64,000 bases of DNA, from contig NZ_CP023702.1 of NCBI RefSeq assembly GCF_008704555.1, forward strand, positions 6,610,001 through 6,674,000. Direction: 5' to 3'. Of the stretch, positions 17,566 to 25,280 are shown piece after piece (within the stretch, counting starts at the first letter, position 1; each line of letters starts with the position of its first letter). This stretch comes from Streptomyces nitrosporeus. GTDB taxonomy: Bacteria > Actinomycetota > Actinomycetes > Streptomycetales > Streptomycetaceae. The notes below the pieces were generated by a model that ran no database searches, was not told the DNA's origin, and worked only from the letters and a program-made list of their open reading frames with translations. The position numbers were made by a program, and so were the translations under genes.

Positions 17566-18327
17566 TCAGCCGCGCACCGGCAGGCCGGAGGCGGTGTCAC
17601 GGGCGCCGCTTTGGGCGTGCCGGCCCGCCGGACGCACTTCGAGCAGGGTGTGCTCGACCGGGTCGGTCCCTTCGAGCACCGTGCGGCGGCGCAGGACCCG
17701 CAGTTCGCGCCCGGTCTCCTCGGCGATGCCCGCCAGCCCGGCCGCGTCGCCCCGTTCGCAGAAATGCAGCAGCGCCGAGCCGGTGTCGGTCAGGTGGTGC
17801 ACCGCCTGCTCCAGGTATCTGCGGTGGGTGCGGTATCCGGCGTCCACGTAAGCGCGTTCGTGGACCGATCCGTAGCGGTAGTCGGCCGGGGCCCTCACGT
17901 AGTTGGAACTCCAGAAGACGCGGTCGAACCGGGCCCCGTCGTCCAGTGCGTCGAACAGGTCGCTGTGCAGCACCGTCAGGCGGTCGGTGACACCGTGCCG
18001 TTCCGCGTTCATCCGGGTGTTCTCGACGGCGCTCCGGTTGATGTCCGCCGCCACGGTCGTGCAGTTGGAAAGGGCGGCCTGAACGGAAATGACCCCGGAG
18101 CCGCAGCCGATCTCCAGCAGGGAGGAAGGTGCTGCCCCGGGGTCCGGTTCGGTGAGTCCGAGGAAATCGAGAGCGATGCTCGTCGAAGGGGAATGGATCG
18201 GTGCGAAAACCTCGTCCAGTAAGTCCCATTCACGGCCGGCGAGGGAGAAGACGCCGGGGCGTTTTGGGTCGGACCTCGAAAGCCTGCTCCGTTCCAGGGA
18301 TTTGAGGTGGCTTCGCACGTCGGACAT
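17566..18327 (-). CDS. HemK/PrmC-like SAM methyltransferase with a TTA codon
   Basis: A 253 aa class I methyltransferase of the small MTS/HemK fold. Motif I is LLEIGCGSGVISVQAAL (about 70-86), and TVAADINRSAVENTRMNAERHG follows. Where PrmC-type enzymes have NPPY, this reads FWSSNYV, so glutamine N-methylation of release factors is unlikely and a small-molecule substrate is more probable. Codon 36 is TTA (18220-18222), implying bldA control. ATG at 18327. It heads the leftward pair with pabAB and may act on a chorismate- or aminobenzoate-derived intermediate. A CRP-like palindrome lies 128-143 bases upstream of the start. Confidence 0.8.
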   Translation of the reverse strand: MSDVRSHLKSLERSRLSRSDPKRPGVFSLAGREWDLLDEVFAPIHSPSTSIALDFLGLTEPDPGAAPSSLLEIGCGSGVISVQAALSNCTTVAADINRSAVENTRMNAERHGVTDRLTVLHSDLFDALDDGARFDRVFWSSNYVRAPADYRYGSVHERAYVDAGYRTHRRYLEQAVHHLTDTGSALLHFCERGDAAGLAGIAEETGRELRVLRRRTVLEGTDPVEHTLLEVRPAGRHAQSGARDTASGLPVRG

Positions 18328-18454
18328 CGGACCTCCGGAACTCGGGGGTGAATCCTGTCTGGCACATTACTCTTCTACGAATTCCCCCGCCGAGGAAGGT
18401 GATCCGGTGACACGTCTGACGGCGGTGGTGGTGACGGGAACACCGTCCATGATG

Positions 18455-18470
18455 TGTGATGCACATCACA
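18455..18470. promoter_or_regulatory. CRP-like palindrome TGTGA-N6-TCACA
   Basis: The sequence TGTGATGCACATCACA matches the classical CRP consensus at all ten specified positions. It lies in the 249-base divergent gap between the methyltransferase/pabAB pair and the PucR-type regulator. Streptomyces has a Crp protein known to influence antibiotic clusters, so this is a candidate operator for one or both directions. The assignment rests only on the motif. Confidence 0.55.
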
Positions 18471-18576
18471 TGGGGTGATGCGGCCCCCTCGCAGGGAAGG
18501 TGCTCGCAGAAAAGTCGTGTAATCAGCGGGTGCGATCGGGAATCGCGCACGCCCTGTCGGACAAGGCAGCCAATAG

Positions 18577-20565
18577 ATGAATTCATCAGGATGTTCCGGT
18601 ATGCGACAGATGCTCAGTGTTCTCGAACTGCTCGCCGCGGAGGCGCCGCTGACCGATATCGAGGACCTGCTCCGACAGGCCCGGAAGGACGCGGGGGAGA
18701 CCGGTGCGGCGCGGTACCTGGAGAGGGCCGGAGACATGGCGGCCGGGATCCACGCCCTGTTCTCGCGCCGGCAGCAGCGCGAGAGCGAACTGTCCGCACT
18801 CGTGGACACCGCGCGCGACCTGATCCTCCCCTACGACCTGGACGCCCTGCTGGCGACCATCACCCGTCGTACCCGTACCCTGCTCGGCCTGGACATGTCC
18901 TACATCAGCTTCCGCGATCCCGGGGCGGGCGACAGCTTCGTCCGCACGGCGGACGGCCACGCGTCCGCCCTGACCGTCGGCTACCGCGTCCCCTACTCCG
19001 CGGGCCTGGGCGACGAGGCCGTCAAGCAGTCCGTACCGATGTGGAGTGCCGACTACCTCGCGGACGAACGGCTGCGGCATACGAGGGTCCTGGACGAGGT
19101 GGTCCGGGCCGAGGGGCTGCGGGCCGTCATCGCGGCCCCGCTGAAGTTCGGCGAGGAGGCGTTCGGGGTGCTGTACGCCGCGGACCGCAACGTGCGGCAC
19201 TTCACCGTCGGCGAGGTGTCCCTGATGAGCTCGCTGGGGGACATGGCCGCCGTGGCCATCGAGAAGACGCGCACCCTGGAGCGGAGCCGTGCCGAGGTGC
19301 TTGCCCTCCAGTCCGAGACGGCACGGGTCACCTCGCGGCTGAACGGGCTCAGGGAGCAGGCGGAACGGCACGCCGGGCTGGTGGACCGCGCTCTCGGGGG
19401 AGGCAGCCTGGGCGTCCTGGTCTCCGGGCTCGCCGAGATGTTCCACGGAGCGGTGGGGGTGCGGGACATGGAGTACCGGCCGCTCGCGGCCTGCGGGACG
19501 ATACCCGAGGCGGACGGGGCCGAGGTACGGGAGGCCTCCGGCAGGGTGTCCGTACGGCGCGGGCCCGTCCTCCTGTCCACGGGCACCTGGGCCGTGCCGG
19601 TGGTGGCGGGAGGCGAAGAGCTCGCCGTCCTGCTCGTGCACCCCGGTGAGCCGCTGGACGGCCCGGACGGGATCTCGCTGCGGCTGGCGGCCCAGTCGGT
19701 CGCGGTGCTGCTCCAGACGCACCGCGGGGAGGCGGCCGCCGCGAGCCCGTTCCGGGACGAACTGTTCGAGGACCTGCTGGCCGCGCCCCACCGGTCCGCC
19801 CAGCAGTTCGTCCAACGCGCCCGAAGACTGGGCGTCGACCTCGAAAGGCCGCATGTCGTCGTGGTCGTACGCCCCGAGGGCGGCGCCCAGGGCAGGGTCG
19901 CGAGCTGGGCGGCGGCCTACGCGCGGCGGACGGGCGGGCTGAGGAGCATGCAGAACGGCTGCATCTCCCTGCTGCTGCCCTCCCGGGACTCCAGCGTCAC
20001 GGCCGCCGAGGTCTCCACCGAACTCGCCCCCCTGCTCGACCACCCGGCGACGGTGGGGGCGGCGGGCCCGGTCTCCAGCCCCGCCCTGGTCCAGCAGGTC
20101 CACCAGGAGGCGCTGCGGTGCCTGGACGCGCTGGTCTCCCTCGACAGGGTCGGCGCCCACGCCTCCACGGAGGACCTCGGTTTCCTCGGTGTGCTCCTGT
20201 CGGACGACCGGGACGCCGCGGGCTTCATCGCCGCCACGATCGGACCGGTCCTCGACTACGACGCCCAGCGTTCGACCGAACTCACCAGGACCATCGACGA
20301 GTACTTCGCCGCCGGAGGCAGCCCGCGCCGTGCCGCGGAGGCGCTCCACGTCCACCCCAACACCGTCTCCCGCCGGCTGGAGAGGATCACCGAACTGCTC
20401 GGTGCCGACTGGCTCGGGCCGGAGCGGGCCCTCGAGGTGCAGGTGGCGCTCCGGCTGCACCGTACGCACGGCGTGCTGCTGCAGAAGAAGGACGACGCGA
20501 GCGGTCAGGCGACCAGGGAGGAGCCGCCCGAGGACCCGGCGGACCGCAGCTCCGCCATCGCGTAG
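18577..20565 (+). CDS. GAF-domain PucR/CdaR-type transcriptional regulator
   Basis: A 662 aa regulator. A helical N-terminus (1-70) is followed by a GAF domain (about 75-225: LVDTARDLILPYDLDALL to LGDMAAVAIEKTR), a linker, a degenerate CdaR GGDEF-like segment and a C-terminal PucR helix-turn-helix with LHVHPNTVSRRLERITELLGADW. Regulators of this architecture sense small molecules and act near metabolic or biosynthetic genes. ATG 18577 has a weak SD; ATG 18601 (MRQML) with AGGA upstream is an alternative start. It is divergent from the methyltransferase/pabAB pair across a CRP-like site. Ligand and targets are unknown. Confidence 0.87.
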   Translation: MNSSGCSGMRQMLSVLELLAAEAPLTDIEDLLRQARKDAGETGAARYLERAGDMAAGIHALFSRRQQRESELSALVDTARDLILPYDLDALLATITRRTRTLLGLDMSYISFRDPGAGDSFVRTADGHASALTVGYRVPYSAGLGDEAVKQSVPMWSADYLADERLRHTRVLDEVVRAEGLRAVIAAPLKFGEEAFGVLYAADRNVRHFTVGEVSLMSSLGDMAAVAIEKTRTLERSRAEVLALQSETARVTSRLNGLREQAERHAGLVDRALGGGSLGVLVSGLAEMFHGAVGVRDMEYRPLAACGTIPEADGAEVREASGRVSVRRGPVLLSTGTWAVPVVAGGEELAVLLVHPGEPLDGPDGISLRLAAQSVAVLLQTHRGEAAAASPFRDELFEDLLAAPHRSAQQFVQRARRLGVDLERPHVVVVVRPEGGAQGRVASWAAAYARRTGGLRSMQNGCISLLLPSRDSSVTAAEVSTELAPLLDHPATVGAAGPVSSPALVQQVHQEALRCLDALVSLDRVGAHASTEDLGFLGVLLSDDRDAAGFIAATIGPVLDYDAQRSTELTRTIDEYFAAGGSPRRAAEALHVHPNTVSRRLERITELLGADWLGPERALEVQVALRLHRTHGVLLQKKDDASGQATREEPPEDPADRSSAIA

Positions 20566-21701
20566 GCGCAGGAAGCCAGGGTCATGTGGCGGTGCCACCC
20601 CCGCAACGAGCGCCCCTCGTAGTCCCGCAGTCCGGCCTGCCTGCCGCGGGTACGCCACCCGGCACCGACCGCGCGGGCCAGCCGTGCCGCACGCAGCAGG
20701 GACGACGGCGAAGGGGCGCCGGCGTTGGTGAGCCACAACTCGGCGGGGTCCCCGCGGAGTTCGTTCCACACGCCGACGAGGGCGAGACCGTCCGCCGGTC
20801 CGGGGCGCCCCGCGTCCGGCGGGCCCGGGAGGCGTACACGCGCCGTCGCGGTCGAGAGCGGGCTCTCCCTGCCCCGCCCCGGGCACCCGGAGCGCGTCCT
20901 GCGCGCCCGGTCGAGAGCGGAGTGCGCCGGAGCGAGGCGCTCATGGCGCCCGGCTCCCGGGCGCCGGGTGTCCACGGCGAGCAGCGTGTGCCCGCTGATG
21001 CGCACGGCGAGAGGGGACGTACGTCCGAACAGCCGGGCCACCCGCTCCTGCTCGTCGTCGCCCCGGGCGTCCGTCACGAACAGCCGCGGGTGGCCCTGCC
21101 AGGCGCAGACGTCGTCCAGGAGATCCGTGACGCAGTCCCGCGCGCCGGGGACACCGGCTTCGCGCGGGAGTTCCCGCCCGGAGCCGGAGCCGGAGCCGGA
21201 GCCGGGCAGGCCGAGCCGCCAGCCGACCGGTGCGATCATCTGTTCGGAGGCGTACCACACCCCGTAGGCCCGCTGCCCGACGATCCGGTGACCCTCCTCG
21301 ACGGAGAAGTGCGGGGACACCCCCACCATGTGTCTGCCCGTCTTGGGTATCGACACCGGCAGGGCGACCCAGGCCGAAACGGGGGCGTTCCCGCACAGGA
21401 AGGCCGCGAGCGCCCTGCGCACCGGGCCCACGGCCCAGCGGGAGCTGCTGACGAAGTGGTGCAGCCGCTGCTCGTCCCCCGGCACGCCGGCCGAGGCCGC
21501 GATGTTCGCGATCGACTTGCGTCCCTCGGCCCGGAGCAGCCCGTCCATGTACTGCCGTGCCAGGACCCGCTGGTCGTAGCCGCAGAACCCGGCGAAGAGA
21601 GCGGCGCAGAGGTCGGTGACGGTGTCCGCGGGGGCGGCGGGGTGAGGGCGCGCCGGACGGGCGGGGCGGGCGAGTCGCCGGAGTGACGGGGTGTCGGGCA
21701 T
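20505..21701 (-). CDS. IS701-type transposase-like protein, probably inactive or domesticated
   Basis: A 398 aa protein with the IS701/DDE_5 layout: QYMDGLLRAEGRKSIANIA, LHHFVSSSRW, a KTGRHMVGV segment and a C-terminal YEGRSLRGWHRHMTLA block that keeps the catalytic Glu. Active members read DDTGFPKxGxHSVGV, but here the position is VALPVSIPKTG (112-122), so the first catalytic Asp is gone. An internal GSGSGSGSG stretch comes from GGAGCC repeats at about 21181-21206. No terminal inverted repeats or target duplications are visible. ATG 21701 was chosen for its GGGAGG. Transposase-derived proteins of this kind sit in several actinomycete clusters and some are thought to be regulators. Its 3' end overlaps the end of the PucR gene by 61 nt. 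Confidence 0.75.
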   Translation of the reverse strand: MPDTPSLRRLARPARPARPHPAAPADTVTDLCAALFAGFCGYDQRVLARQYMDGLLRAEGRKSIANIAASAGVPGDEQRLHHFVSSSRWAVGPVRRALAAFLCGNAPVSAWVALPVSIPKTGRHMVGVSPHFSVEEGHRIVGQRAYGVWYASEQMIAPVGWRLGLPGSGSGSGSGRELPREAGVPGARDCVTDLLDDVCAWQGHPRLFVTDARGDDEQERVARLFGRTSPLAVRISGHTLLAVDTRRPGAGRHERLAPAHSALDRARRTRSGCPGRGRESPLSTATARVRLPGPPDAGRPGPADGLALVGVWNELRGDPAELWLTNAGAPSPSSLLRAARLARAVGAGWRTRGRQAGLRDYEGRSLRGWHRHMTLASCAYAMAELRSAGSSGGSSLVA

Positions 21702-21804
21702 GGGGGCGCCTCCCGGAGCACGAGATGTCCTGCGTACGCACACCAGGTTTCACGCGACGGGCCGCCCGCGGCGAGGTGCGCCGGCGACACCGTGCCCGGC
21801 CGGT

Positions 21805-21823
21805 GTGGTGGCCGGACCACCAC
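21805..21823. repeat. Inverted repeat upstream of the transposase-like gene
   Basis: Perfect seven-base arms (GTGGTGG and CCACCAC) around CCGGA. It lies between the end of the CGNR gene (21917) and the start of the transposase-like gene (21701), both on the minus strand. It may be a terminator of the former or an operator of the latter. Confidence 0.45.
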
Positions 21824-21916
21824 GGAAGGCCCCGTCCGCGGTCCCGCGGGGCCGGGAGGAGCCGCGCGGGTGGTGACCGGGTCACACACCACCCGCCTCG
21901 TGCCCCCTTCGCCGGT

Positions 21917-22534
21917 TCACCGCGGGCCCCGGCCGCCCCCGCGGTCCGGGCGCCTTTCGCCCTCCTGGTGGCGGGCCCGGTAGTTGGCCACGTTCTGGCG
22001 GTTCCCGCACAGGCCGGGCATGCAGTAACGGCGGCGGCCGGCCTTGCTGGTGTCGATGAACATGCCCTCGCAGACGGGGGAGGCGCAGTGCCGGAACCGG
22101 GTGTGGCCGAGGGTGCGCAGCACACCGAGCAGCCCGATCCCCACGAGGGCGCCGAGTTCCTCGGCCGCGGAGGCCCGCGGACCGGTGGTCATGTGCCACT
22201 CCCAGTTCCCGGCGGGGTCCCGGAGCAGGGACAGGCCCGCGGACGCCCGTGCGACCAGTCCGTTCGCACCTTCGGCCACCGCGTCCTCGTGCCCGGCCTC
22301 CAGCAGCGCGCGTGTCTCCCGGCGTAGCGCGAGTGTCTGGGCGAGATCGGTCCCGGTCGGCGGACGGCCCCGGGGCAGGGCGTCCAGCCGTACCTCGTGT
22401 TCGTGCAGAAAGCGTTCCAACGCCCCCGGCCCGGTGAGGACTTCACCGGTGCTGAGCCGGACGGCGGCTGACGTGTTGACGAGGTCGGTGGCGACACCGG
22501 CCCCGAAGCTGTAATCGGAAAAAATAATCTTCAC
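21917..22534 (-). CDS. CGNR zinc-finger (ABATE-domain) regulator
   Basis: A 205 aa protein. The N-terminal and middle part (about 1-145) resembles the ABATE stress-response domain (DLVNTSAAVRLSTGEVL, ALRRETRALLEAG). The C-terminal zinc finger reads RHCASPVCEGMFIDTSKAGRRRYCMPGLCGNRQNVANYRAR, with the defining CGNR and four zinc-binding cysteines. It is a probable DNA-binding regulator of unknown targets. GTG start at 22534, next to an unusually AT-rich intergenic stretch. It is divergent from the short TetR-C-like gene at 22686. Confidence 0.88.
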   Translation of the reverse strand: MKIIFSDYSFGAGVATDLVNTSAAVRLSTGEVLTGPGALERFLHEHEVRLDALPRGRPPTGTDLAQTLALRRETRALLEAGHEDAVAEGANGLVARASAGLSLLRDPAGNWEWHMTTGPRASAAEELGALVGIGLLGVLRTLGHTRFRHCASPVCEGMFIDTSKAGRRRYCMPGLCGNRQNVANYRARHQEGERRPDRGGGRGPR

Positions 22535-22685
22535 GCCTTACCCCCCATGCTACGGTAATGAGAGAAAATCGATTATATCCATTACGCGTTCCCTGTCCTG
22601 GAGCCGGGCCCGGGCCGCGGGCGCCGGTTCTGCGCCCCGGACCGCCCGCAGCGCGCCCGGGGCGCGCCCCACAAGGAGAGACTCC
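22535..22685. promoter_or_regulatory. AT-rich divergent intergenic region
   Basis: A 151-base gap between the CGNR gene and the TetR-C-like gene. About 22540-22585 is strikingly AT-rich for this genome (TAATGAGAGAAAATCGATTATATCC), as expected for promoters or a regulator-binding site. No specific operator can be assigned. Confidence 0.5.
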
Positions 22686-23171
22686 GTGAACACAACCGCG
22701 TTCCTCGCCTACCTCGACGGCCGCCAGGTGCGCTGGAAGCTCGTTCTCGACCGGTGCGCGAAGGCCGCGGACCAGGACCCCCGCGCCCAGCTGGTCGCGG
22801 TCTTCGACGCACTCGGGGAGTGGGCCCACGCGCCGTGCGACGGCCTCCGCAGCAACGCGTTCGTCAACGCGCAGGCGGTGCTGGCCGAGGACGGCGGTGT
22901 GGTCCGTACGGCCGCCGCCCGGCACAAGCGCGCGCTGCGCGGCAGGCTGGCCGCCCTCGCCGGGGAGGCGGGGGCGGCCGACCCCGGTCTCCTCGCGGAC
23001 CAGCTGCTGCTGATCTTCGAAGGGGCGGTCCTCGCCCACGCGCTGGACAGCGTCGCGGAGCCCGTGGAGAAGGCGCGCCACACGGCCTGCCGGCTCATCG
23101 CCGCCGCGACCACCCGGACCCCCGGTGTGCGGGGGGCGACGGGGCGGGGAGCGGAAGGCCCCGGGTTCTGA
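22686..23171 (+). CDS. TetR C-terminal-domain-like protein without a DNA-binding domain
   Basis: A 161 aa protein. The pattern PRAQLVAVFDALGEWAHAP, then AFVNAQAVLAEDG, then HKRALRGRLAALAGEAGAADPGLLADQLLLIFEGAVLAHAL matches the ligand-binding half of TetR regulators such as those with a TetR_C domain. The N-terminal helix-turn-helix is missing: the start is GTG 22686 with AAGGAGAG upstream, and no HTH-coding frame precedes it. It may be a relic of a truncated regulator or a free ligand-binding or dimerisation partner. Divergent from the CGNR regulator. Confidence 0.62.
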   Translation: MNTTAFLAYLDGRQVRWKLVLDRCAKAADQDPRAQLVAVFDALGEWAHAPCDGLRSNAFVNAQAVLAEDGGVVRTAAARHKRALRGRLAALAGEAGAADPGLLADQLLLIFEGAVLAHALDSVAEPVEKARHTACRLIAAATTRTPGVRGATGRGAEGPGF

Positions 23172-23496
23172 CCGCACCGCCACCGTGCCCCGCCCCGCCC
23201 GCCCCGGCGGCCGGCGCGCCCGGGGCGGACGGGCCGGGCGGGCGGCCCCCGGGGCGCGTGTGCGAACGGAGAGGCGCCCGAAGGCCCGACGGGCGAGGTA
23301 CACGGGTCTGTGTCATGCCCCACAGCGGCCAACCCTCCCCGCCGCCCGGAGCCGTACGGGAACAGGGGACCGTGCCCGCCGCGTCCCCGGCGTCCCCGTC
23401 GCTGTGACGCGGATCTCTACCGTGCCGCCCCGGTTCGCTGGCACTGTGTCCGGGTCACGGGGGGACGTCCGACACCGAACAACCGAGCGAGATGCC
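23172..23496. other. Intergenic region, no gene seen
   Basis: A 325-base GC-rich gap between the TetR-C-like gene and the small membrane protein gene. I see no convincing RNA, repeat or promoter. Somewhere around here the accessory cluster gives way to conserved chromosome. Confidence 0.45.
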
Positions 23497-23640
23497 ATGA
23501 CCGCGACCAGCTCTGCCGAGAACCTCCGCCACGCCCGCACCGGCGGCCCCGAGGACGGGCCGAAGATCCTGGAGCACGTCCTGGGCTGGACCCTCGTCGT
23601 CGTCCTCGCCGTGTTCGTCACCCAGGCGGGTCTCATGTGA
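23497..23640 (+). CDS. SCO1431-family small membrane protein
   Basis: A 47 aa protein starting MTATSSAENLRHARTGGPED, followed by GPKILEHVLGWTLVVVLAVFVTQAGLM, which is one transmembrane helix. From memory this is the pattern of the SCO1431 family, small Streptomyces membrane proteins of unknown function. The ATG at 23497 has a weak purine-rich sequence (GAGCGAGATG) upstream. It sits on the conserved-chromosome side, just before the acyl-CoA dehydrogenase gene, which agrees with the S. coelicolor order. Confidence 0.75.
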   Translation: MTATSSAENLRHARTGGPEDGPKILEHVLGWTLVVVLAVFVTQAGLM

Positions 23641-23693
23641 GCCCGGCCGCGCGGCTCTCCTCCCGCGCGGACTCCACGGGTGGCGGGCCCGCC

Positions 23694-23716
23694 CCGGTTG
23701 ACGCTTCGTCAACCGG
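23694..23716. terminator. Perfect inverted repeat after the small membrane gene
   Basis: Ten-base perfect arms (CCGGTTGACG and CGTCAACCGG) around CTT, 53 bases after the stop of the small membrane protein gene and 248 bases before acdH. It may be a terminator hairpin or an operator of TTGACG-N3-CGTCAA type. The rest of 23641-23964 shows no gene. Confidence 0.5.
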
Positions 23717-23964
23717 CCGTGGCCGCCGTGCCCGTACCGCGACCGCCCCGTGATCATCAGGGCTCCGGAACCCGGTGACGGGGACGCTCCTATCGGGCAT
23801 ACTCAAGCCGCCACAGTTGCTGGTCAGCACCCCTCGTGATCCGAGCGGGCGGGATCGGCCGGGCAGCCACAGATCTCCGGGCACCGCCCGGGACCACCCG
23901 GCGGCGCCGCTCACACCCCGCGCGTGCGACCGTCGCAACGCCCGTCAGGGAGGAGAGCGCCGTC

Positions 23965-25137
23965 ATGTCCGACCGTGCCCCGCAGCCGGTGGAACGCCGT
24001 CTGCCCACCGAGGAGTCCCGGCAGCTCGTCGCGCTGGTGCGCGACATCGTGTCGAAGGAGATCGCCCCGAGGGCCTCCGAGGAGGAGGAAGCGGGCCGCT
24101 TCCCGCGTGAACTCTTCACCCTGCTCTCCGAGGCCGGTCTCCTCGCCCTGCCCTACGATTCCGCTTTCGGCGGCGGCGACCAGCCGTACGAGGTCTACCT
24201 CCAGGTACTCGAAGAACTGGCTGCGGCCCGCCTCACCGTCGGCCTCGGCGTCAGCGTCCACTCGCTGGCCTGCCACGCCCTGGCCGGCTTCGGCACCGAG
24301 GAGCAGCGGCTCGCCCATCTTCCGGCGATGCTCTCCGGAGGCCTGCTGGGCGCCTACTGCCTCTCCGAGCCGGCCTCCGGTTCCGACGCCGCCTCGCTGC
24401 GCACCAGGGCCGTGAAGGACGGGGACGACTGGGTCCTCACCGGCACCAAGGCATGGATCACCCACGGCGGCGTCGCCGACTTCTACACGGTCCTGGCCCG
24501 CAGCGGCGGCGAGGGGCCGCGCGGCATCAGCGCGTTCCTGGTGCCCGGGGACGCCACGGGGCTCAGCGCGGCCCTCCCGGAGAAGAAGATGGGCATGAAG
24601 GGCTCGCCCACCGCCCAGCTGCACTTCGACGGCGTACGCGTCCGCGGCGACCGGCTCCTCGGCGCCGAGGGCCAGGGCTTCGCCATCGCCCTGTCCGCGC
24701 TCGACTCCGGGCGCCTGGGCATCGCCGCGTGCGCCGTCGGAGTGGCCCAGGCGGCCCTGGACCAGGCGGTCGGATACGCCGCCGAACGGCGCCAGTTCGG
24801 CCGTCCCGTCGCCGACTTCCAGGGCCTGCGCTTCATGCTCGCCGACATGGCCACCCAGGTCGAGGCCGGGCGTGCCCTCTACCTGGAGGCCGCCCGGCTC
24901 CGCGACGCGGGCCTGCCGTTCTCGCGGCAGGCGGCGATGGCCAAACTCTTCTGCACCGACGCGGCGATGCGGGTCACCACCGATGCCGTCCAGGTCCTCG
25001 GCGGCTACGGCTTCACCCTCGACTTCCCGGTCGAACGGCTGATGCGCGAGGCCAAGGTGCTCCAGATCGTCGAAGGCACCAACCAGATCCAGCGGATGGT
25101 CATCGCCCGCCATCTCGCGGGGCCCGAGACGCGCTGA
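23965..25137 (+). CDS. acdH: Acyl-CoA dehydrogenase
   Basis: A 390 aa FAD flavoenzyme catalysing alpha,beta-dehydrogenation of acyl-CoA. It has the family signatures GAYCLSEPASGSDAASL (FAD/substrate) and RRQFGRPVADFQGLRFMLADM, and the QVLGGYGFTLDFPVERLMREAKVLQIVEGTNQIQ block with the catalytic Glu in VEGT. From memory it matches S. coelicolor AcdH (SCO1428), implicated in branched-chain amino acid catabolism. ATG 23965 follows AGGGAGGAGAG. The conserved neighbourhood supports the assignment; the exact acyl preference is not readable. Confidence 0.93.
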   Translation: MSDRAPQPVERRLPTEESRQLVALVRDIVSKEIAPRASEEEEAGRFPRELFTLLSEAGLLALPYDSAFGGGDQPYEVYLQVLEELAAARLTVGLGVSVHSLACHALAGFGTEEQRLAHLPAMLSGGLLGAYCLSEPASGSDAASLRTRAVKDGDDWVLTGTKAWITHGGVADFYTVLARSGGEGPRGISAFLVPGDATGLSAALPEKKMGMKGSPTAQLHFDGVRVRGDRLLGAEGQGFAIALSALDSGRLGIAACAVGVAQAALDQAVGYAAERRQFGRPVADFQGLRFMLADMATQVEAGRALYLEAARLRDAGLPFSRQAAMAKLFCTDAAMRVTTDAVQVLGGYGFTLDFPVERLMREAKVLQIVEGTNQIQRMVIARHLAGPETR

Positions 25138-25200
25138 GCCGCGCCGGCCGGCCCCGTCCGGGGCGGTGCCCCCACGGCCCGGTCCCCACACGGCCGTGAC

Positions 25201-25226
25201 GGCCCGGCACCCTCCGGGGCCGGGCC
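25201..25226. terminator. Hairpin between convergent genes
   Basis: Eight-base perfect arms GGCCCGGC and GCCGGGCC around a ten-base loop, between the convergent ends of acdH (25137) and the minus-strand gene ending at 25281. Probable terminator. Confidence 0.5.
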
Positions 25227-25280
25227 CGCAGGGCCCGTACGCCGCCGTGCCGGACGCGCGGCGGCGCAAGGGGCAGCCTC

